Below, piece by piece: positions 53,308 through 57,365 of a DNA stretch of 57,365 bases (position 1 is the first letter of the stretch; each line of letters starts with the position of its first letter). This DNA comes from Massilimicrobiota sp. An134 (GTDB lineage Bacteria > Bacillota_I > Bacilli_A > Erysipelotrichales > Coprobacillaceae): contig NZ_NFLH01000013.1 in NCBI RefSeq assembly GCF_002160815.1, positions 1-57,365 of the forward strand, written 5' to 3'. Both the position numbers and the translations under genes were made by a program. Below the pieces are notes generated by a model. The model did no database searches and was not told the origin of the DNA. It was given only the letters and a program-made list of their open reading frames with translations.

Positions 53308-53838
53308 TCATTGATGATCTTTTTGATAGGCATACATAATCGCAATGACTGTTTTTGCATCAACGATTTCACCGTCTAATACTTTTTGATAAGCTTCATC
53401 AATATCCATCTTGATAATATCAATAAACTCATCATCATCACCAGCTAAAGCATCATTGACTTCTTCAAAATCAATCGCTTCATAAAGATAAAGCCATTCG
53501 CTTGTATAGCCTGGAGAAGGTAAAACTTTCATAATAAATTTCATGTCACGAGCACGATTATTTGTTTCTTCTTCTAATTCACGAAAGGCACAATCTTGTG
53601 GATCTTCATCTTTTTCTAACTTTCCGGCAGGCACTTCAATAGTTTGAATACGATTAGGATATCTAAATTGTTTCACAAGAATGATTTGATGATCTTTAAC
53701 AGCTAAGATACAAACACCACCATGATGATAAACAACTTCACGATAGGCATGTTCACCATTTTCTAATTCGACTTCTTCTCTTGTGACTTGCATAATTTTA
53801 CCATCATAAATAAGTGTTCTTTGAATCTCTTTTTCCAT
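53308..53838 (-). CDS. NUDIX hydrolase (ADP-ribose pyrophosphatase type)
   Basis: A 176-residue NUDIX protein: VPAGKLEKDEDPQD with FRELEEET forms the Nudix box, and the following PSPGYTSEW, at the usual distance for ADP-ribose pyrophosphatases, supports the NudF type. It splits ADP-ribose to AMP and ribose-5-phosphate. The start follows GGAGGAGG. It is transcribed behind the C-rich structured region at 53872-53974 (minus), which may be its leader. Confidence 0.92.
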   Translation of the reverse strand: MEKEIQRTLIYDGKIMQVTREEVELENGEHAYREVVYHHGGVCILAVKDHQIILVKQFRYPNRIQTIEVPAGKLEKDEDPQDCAFRELEEETNNRARDMKFIMKVLPSPGYTSEWLYLYEAIDFEEVNDALAGDDDEFIDIIKMDIDEAYQKVLDGEIVDAKTVIAIMYAYQKDHQ

Positions 53839-53871
53839 GATTTTTCACCTCCTCCATATTATAACATAAAA

Positions 53872-53974
53872 TAGAAAAAGAAAGTATGCGGGGGAGCATA
53901 CTTTCTTCTATCTCTATTATTTACACGTTAGGGTGATAATAGGGGGGTATGTTTAAGTGACAACCACTTAACAT
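53872..53974 (-). ncRNA. C-rich structured small RNA or attenuator leader
   Basis: Read on the minus strand, a promoter is followed by hairpin ATGTTAAGTG-GTTGT-CACTTAAACAT, a single-stranded region with ACCCCCCTATT and CACCC, and a terminator AAAGTATGC-TCCCCC-GCATACTTT followed by CTTTTTC. Both C runs (six and five C) would be unpaired and complementary to GGAGG/GGGG ribosome-binding sites, as in C-rich regulatory RNAs of Firmicutes. The NUDIX gene begins only about 40 nt after the terminator, so it could instead be that gene's attenuating leader. It contains no ORF. Confidence 0.5.
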
Positions 53975-53979
53975 AAATA

Positions 53980-54007
53980 ATTATAACAGAGTTTTAAGAG
54001 ATGTAAA
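53980..54007 (-). promoter_or_regulatory. Promoter of the C-rich RNA
   Basis: On the minus strand TTTACA (54007-54002), 16 bp, then a perfect TATAAT (53985-53980). Start of transcription is expected near 53973. Confidence 0.6.
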
Positions 54008-54069
54008 GGCTTTCAAATAAAATTGTGTATTTTTTTAAGAAATTTTGATAGAATGAAAATGGTGATGAA

Positions 54070-55050
54070 ATGAAAACTTTAATGATAGATGAAAATTATG
54101 AAAACCAAAGAATAGATAAATATTTAAAGAAATTATTATGTCAGGCACCGCCACAGCTGATTTATAAAATGTTAAGAAAAAAAGATGTGAAAGTTAATGG
54201 TGTCAGGGTGAAAGAAAACTATATTTTAAAAAAAGGGGATCAGGTAGAATTATTTTTATATGAAGATCGCTTTTTAGAGCTCACAAAACCTCAAAGTATC
54301 TTTGATTTACCAATTACTTTTGATGTTTTATATGAAGATGACAATGTATTGATTGTCAATAAACCAGCTGGCTTGCTGGTTCATGAAGATATTCATGAAG
54401 ATGTCAATACATTATCAAATCAGGTTTTAACTTATTTACATCAAAAAGGAGAATATGATCCTCAACAGACATTAGGATTTACTCCTGGACCAGTCCATCG
54501 TCTCGATCGCAATACCAGTGGCATTGTGATTTTTGGAAAAACGATGCGTGCTTTGCAGGATTTAAATGAGATGATGAAAAAACGTCATTGCATTGACAAG
54601 ACATATCTGACAATCTGTAAAGGCTATATGCCTAGTGGTGAGTTGATTGGATATATGAAAAAAGATAGCGATCGCTCACTTGCAAGAATGGTATCACCTT
54701 CAACTGAAGGGGCTTTAAAGATGCATACGCTTGTTGAAAACATTAAATCTAATCAAAAATATTCTTTATTGAAAGTTAAAATCATTACAGGAAGAACCCA
54801 TCAGATTCGTCTGCATTTATCAAGTGTTGGACATCCAGTGATTGGAGATAGTAAATATGGAGATTTTGAATTGAATCGTTATTTGAAAAAGACTTATCAT
54901 TTTCAAAATCAATTTTTACATGCCTATTCCATCTGTTTTGTTAAACCGATAGGTTCTTTAAAATACTTACAGGATCATGTCATAACATGTCCATTACCAC
55001 AAAACTTAGAAGTTTTGAAAAATGCATTGTTTCATGAAAAGAATCTATGA
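54070..55050 (+). CDS. RluA-family 23S/tRNA pseudouridine synthase
   Basis: A 326-residue RluA-type synthase. An N-terminal S4 RNA-binding domain (residues 10-70) precedes the catalytic domain with GPVHRLDRNTSGIV (catalytic Asp in HRLD), and a TGRTHQIRLH motif. It converts specific uridines to pseudouridine; which ones cannot be told. A weak GGTGATG precedes the ATG. Confidence 0.93.
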   Translation: MKTLMIDENYENQRIDKYLKKLLCQAPPQLIYKMLRKKDVKVNGVRVKENYILKKGDQVELFLYEDRFLELTKPQSIFDLPITFDVLYEDDNVLIVNKPAGLLVHEDIHEDVNTLSNQVLTYLHQKGEYDPQQTLGFTPGPVHRLDRNTSGIVIFGKTMRALQDLNEMMKKRHCIDKTYLTICKGYMPSGELIGYMKKDSDRSLARMVSPSTEGALKMHTLVENIKSNQKYSLLKVKIITGRTHQIRLHLSSVGHPVIGDSKYGDFELNRYLKKTYHFQNQFLHAYSICFVKPIGSLKYLQDHVITCPLPQNLEVLKNALFHEKNL

Positions 55051-55102
55051 AAACAGTTGATTTTATTGTATAATAAATATAAATCAAGGAAGGAGAACTA
55101 AG

Positions 55103-56023
55103 ATGAAATATTATATTGGGATTGATTTAGGTGGAACAAACGTACGTACTCTTTTGGTTGATGAAAATGGACAATCATATAGTGAAGTCAAAGATGCAAC
55201 AGAAAGAGAAAATGGACCAGATTATGTTTGTTCAAAAATTATAAGACAAATTGAAAGTTTAGATTATTCAATTTGTGGTGGTATCAATAATGTTCAGGGG
55301 ATTGGAATTGGTGTTCCTGGACCTGTAGATACTGAACGTGGTGTCATGATTATGGCAACAAATTTACCTGGATTTGAAAATTATCCTATTTGTGAAAAAC
55401 TTTCAAGTCGTTTTAACTTACCTGTATTTATTGATAATGATGCTAATGTTGCTGGATTAGCAGAAGCTTTATTAGGTGCTGGTAAAGGGAAACCAACATG
55501 TTATTATGTGACAATTTCAACTGGAATTGGTGGAGCTTTTGTTGTGAATGGTCAACTTGTCTCTGGTGGAAGAGGACACGCTGGAGAAGTTGGAAATATT
55601 ATTGTGAAAAACAACGGATATAAATTCGGAGGTTTAAACCCTGGAGCTGTAGAAGGTGAAGCTAGTGGTACAGCTATTACACGTAAAGGAAAAGAAATCT
55701 TAGGTGAAGATCGTGTCAATCATGCTGGAGATGTTTTCAGATTAGCTGATGAAGGTGATATCAAAGCGAAAGGTATCGTTGATGAATGTGTCAGTGAACT
55801 TGCTACTATGTTAGCAGATATTGCTCATACTGTTGATCCACATTGTTTTGTATTAGGTGGAGGGGTTATGAAATCTAAAAAATACTTCTATGATCAACTT
55901 GTTGAACAATTCAATGCTAGAATTCATGTTGGTATGAGAGGACATATCCCTATTTTAGAAAGAGAATTAGAAGATTGTGGTGCTATTGGTGCAGCCATGC
56001 TTCCAATGTCAAAATTAAAATAA
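55103..56023 (+). CDS. ROK family sugar kinase (glucokinase-like), no zinc motif
   Basis: A 306-residue ROK protein: ATP-binding GIDLGGTNVRTLLVD at the start, catalytic Asp in FIDNDANVAGLAE, STGIGGA and GHAGEVG. The ROK zinc motif CxCGxxGCxE is replaced by the unrelated GGLNPGAVEGEASG with no cysteine. The protein is probably a glucose or N-acyl-hexosamine kinase. The start follows AAGGAAGGAG. Its terminator is the insertion target of the group II intron. Confidence 0.9.
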   Translation: MKYYIGIDLGGTNVRTLLVDENGQSYSEVKDATERENGPDYVCSKIIRQIESLDYSICGGINNVQGIGIGVPGPVDTERGVMIMATNLPGFENYPICEKLSSRFNLPVFIDNDANVAGLAEALLGAGKGKPTCYYVTISTGIGGAFVVNGQLVSGGRGHAGEVGNIIVKNNGYKFGGLNPGAVEGEASGTAITRKGKEILGEDRVNHAGDVFRLADEGDIKAKGIVDECVSELATMLADIAHTVDPHCFVLGGGVMKSKKYFYDQLVEQFNARIHVGMRGHIPILERELEDCGAIGAAMLPMSKLK

Positions 56024-56035
56024 TGGTAATATGAC

Positions 56036-56073
56036 AACTGATAAAGAGTGAGATGCTCTTTATCAGTTTTATT
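56036..56073 (+). terminator. Terminator of the ROK gene and group II intron target
   Basis: A 13-bp perfect stem (AACTGATAAAGAG 56036-56048 with 56056-56068), 7-nt loop, then TTATT. The intron's GTGTGCC begins right at 56074. Confidence 0.9.
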
Positions 56074-57365
56074 GTGTGCCGGGCATGGCACGGATTCAGT
56101 CGGAGATAGACCGACCACAGGTAGTTACCGCCAAGTGTAGTGAACCACAAGTCGTTAACAGTGATGTTAAGGATGGAGGAAGTGGTGTAGCGATTCTTTT
56201 GAGCGTACGAACAGAAACCTGATATAAGGCTAAATGGTGGATAAGATTGCAGTACAAACCGAAGTCCAAAAGGTAAACGTAAAACCAAGACAGTAAATCA
56301 GGACGTTGTGAAAGAAATAGGATTCGTGATTTACCCCGGGAGGTCTTGTGGACGATGAATTCCAATATCTTTAAAATCAGTGATGGTAACATCGGTCGAA
56401 AAAGGTCTGCCACAAGAAGTCAGCTGAGGTCGTAGTAGGTAAAGACATCTATACCAAAGGACCTAATGTTTATATGGTGCAACTCACCATGTGCAATGTT
56501 TGGACAGTTCGAAATCGAGGATAGTTCCATAAGTGGGAATCGTAATCCCATGGGAATGAAGGTAGAGGGAATGGTTCCAGATATATCTACAAAAGGAAGG
56601 AGAAGCAACAACATGAAATTAATCGAAGTGATTCTAAGAGATGAAAATCTCGAAGAGGCAATCAAAAGAGTCAAGAGTAATAAAGGTGTACCTGGCATTG
56701 ATAAGATGACAGTGAATGAAATTGACGCGTATTTCAAGACCCATAAGGAACAGATAAAGAAACAGATATTGGAGAAGAAATACAAACCCCAACCAGTAAG
56801 AAGAGTCTATATTCCTAAATCAAATGGGAAGAAAAGACCCCTAGGAATTCCAACAGTAGTAGATAGAGTCATCCAACAAGCGATAGCACAAATATTATCA
56901 GAAATCTATGACAGTAAGTTCAGTGAGAATAGTTTTGGATTTCGACCAAATAGGAGTGCACATGATGCCATCATGCGAACACTAGACTACTTGAATGAAG
57001 GATACGAATGGGTCATTGATTTAGATATAGAAGCATACTTCGATACAGTCAATCACGATAAATTAATTTCAATACTTAGAGAGCATGTGAATGACTCGAC
57101 AACACTGCATTTGATTCGCAAATTCCTGCAGGCAGGAATCATGGAAAATGGTCTTGTAAAAGCTAGTACCATAGGAATGCCACAAGGAGGACCTCTAAGT
57201 CCAATTCTATCAAATATCTACTTAGATAAATTTGATAAGGAATTAGAAGCAAGGGGACTATGCTTTGTGAGATATGCGGACGATAGTAATATCTTCGTTA
57301 AAAGCGAGATGGCAGCAAATCGAGTGATGAAGTCAGTCACATCATGGCTAGAGAGAAAATTATTT
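56074..57365 (+). mobile_element. Group II intron (class C-like), 3' end outside the window
   Basis: The intron begins with the group II 5' end GTGTGCCGGGC at 56074, immediately after a terminator hairpin, the insertion rule of class C introns. The 539 bp before the ORF are the ribozyme domains I-III (no coding). The intron-encoded protein starts at 56613. The ORF and 3' ribozyme domains V-VI run off the window edge. Confidence 0.85.
56613..57365 (+). CDS. ltrA: Group II intron reverse transcriptase/maturase (partial)
   Basis: The first 251 codons, cut by the window edge. Reverse-transcriptase blocks are present: NKGVPGIDKMTV, RPLGIPTVVDRVIQQA, FGFRPNRSAHDA, DLDIEAYFDTVNHD, IGMPQGGPLSPILSNIYL and the catalytic RYADDSNIFV (YADD). 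The enzyme helps splice the intron and copies it into new sites by target-primed reverse transcription. The later ERKL-type end and the maturase X domain are out of view. The start follows GGAGAA. Confidence 0.95.
   Translation, partial: MKLIEVILRDENLEEAIKRVKSNKGVPGIDKMTVNEIDAYFKTHKEQIKKQILEKKYKPQPVRRVYIPKSNGKKRPLGIPTVVDRVIQQAIAQILSEIYDSKFSENSFGFRPNRSAHDAIMRTLDYLNEGYEWVIDLDIEAYFDTVNHDKLISILREHVNDSTTLHLIRKFLQAGIMENGLVKASTIGMPQGGPLSPILSNIYLDKFDKELEARGLCFVRYADDSNIFVKSEMAANRVMKSVTSWLERKLF

Noticed and set aside
1-57365. CRISPR array or cas genes
   Set aside because: No regularly spaced direct repeats and no Cas proteins were seen on either strand.

Overview
The window is AT-rich, densely coding DNA from a low-GC Firmicute. 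Gene content and codon style suggest a gut Erysipelotrichia-type bacterium (Coprobacillus, Catenibacterium or Erysipelatoclostridium-like); that placement is inference, because no rRNA is present. It consists of a chromosomal backbone, a defence/accessory island of about 37 kb (roughly 5.7-43.0 kb), a second stretch of backbone, and a group II intron cut by the right edge.

Left end: a dead hsdS fragment joined in frame to an IS21-type istA tail (1-773), then a PnuC-like transporter, elongation factor P, an SDR oxidoreductase, a methionine gamma-lyase-family PLP enzyme and an S51 peptidase.

Island, left part (5.7-22.1 kb): an Mrr-type nuclease; an NTP-pyrophosphohydrolase/HNH pair; a DUF262-HNH protein ending in a DpnI-type winged helix; a DpnD-like protein; a tyrosine recombinase bounded by an 18-bp perfect inverted repeat; a fused DpnM-DpnA methyltransferase; an R.DpnII homologue; a GHKL (MutL/MORC-like) ATPase; and a NUDIX / PLD-helicase-DUF3427 / SWIM-protein operon. 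The inverted repeats coincide with a terminator on one side and the leader of the methyltransferase on the other. The recombinase cassette therefore looks like a self-encoded inversion switch between DpnI-type parts (wHTH nuclease, DpnD) and DpnII-type parts (DpnM, DpnA, R.DpnII). This is the most unusual arrangement in the window.

Island, right part (22.1-43.0 kb): a promoter-and-terminator-bounded candidate small RNA; a Fic protein; an AAA/PD-(D/E)XK protein; a TOTE-type primase-helicase-PLD protein followed by three unrecognised genes, one split by an in-frame TAA; a complete Wadjet jetABCD operon; and a SWIM-SNF2 helicase with a partner carrying an RNA-polymerase alpha-CTD-like helix-hairpin-helix.

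Right backbone (43.0-56.0 kb): NCS2 purine permease, KptA, an SDR enzyme, a CobW-family GTPase, BirA, a DMP19-like protein, acyl carrier protein, CorA, a GntR/MocR-type regulator, a GH4 6-phospho-glucosidase, tRNA-Ser(GCU) and tRNA-Asp(GUC), a NUDIX pyrophosphatase behind a C-rich structured leader or small RNA, an RluA-type pseudouridine synthase and an ROK kinase. A group II intron with its reverse transcriptase sits directly behind the ROK gene's terminator, the usual target of class C introns. Most genes have a strong Shine-Dalgarno, and many start sites were set by it.
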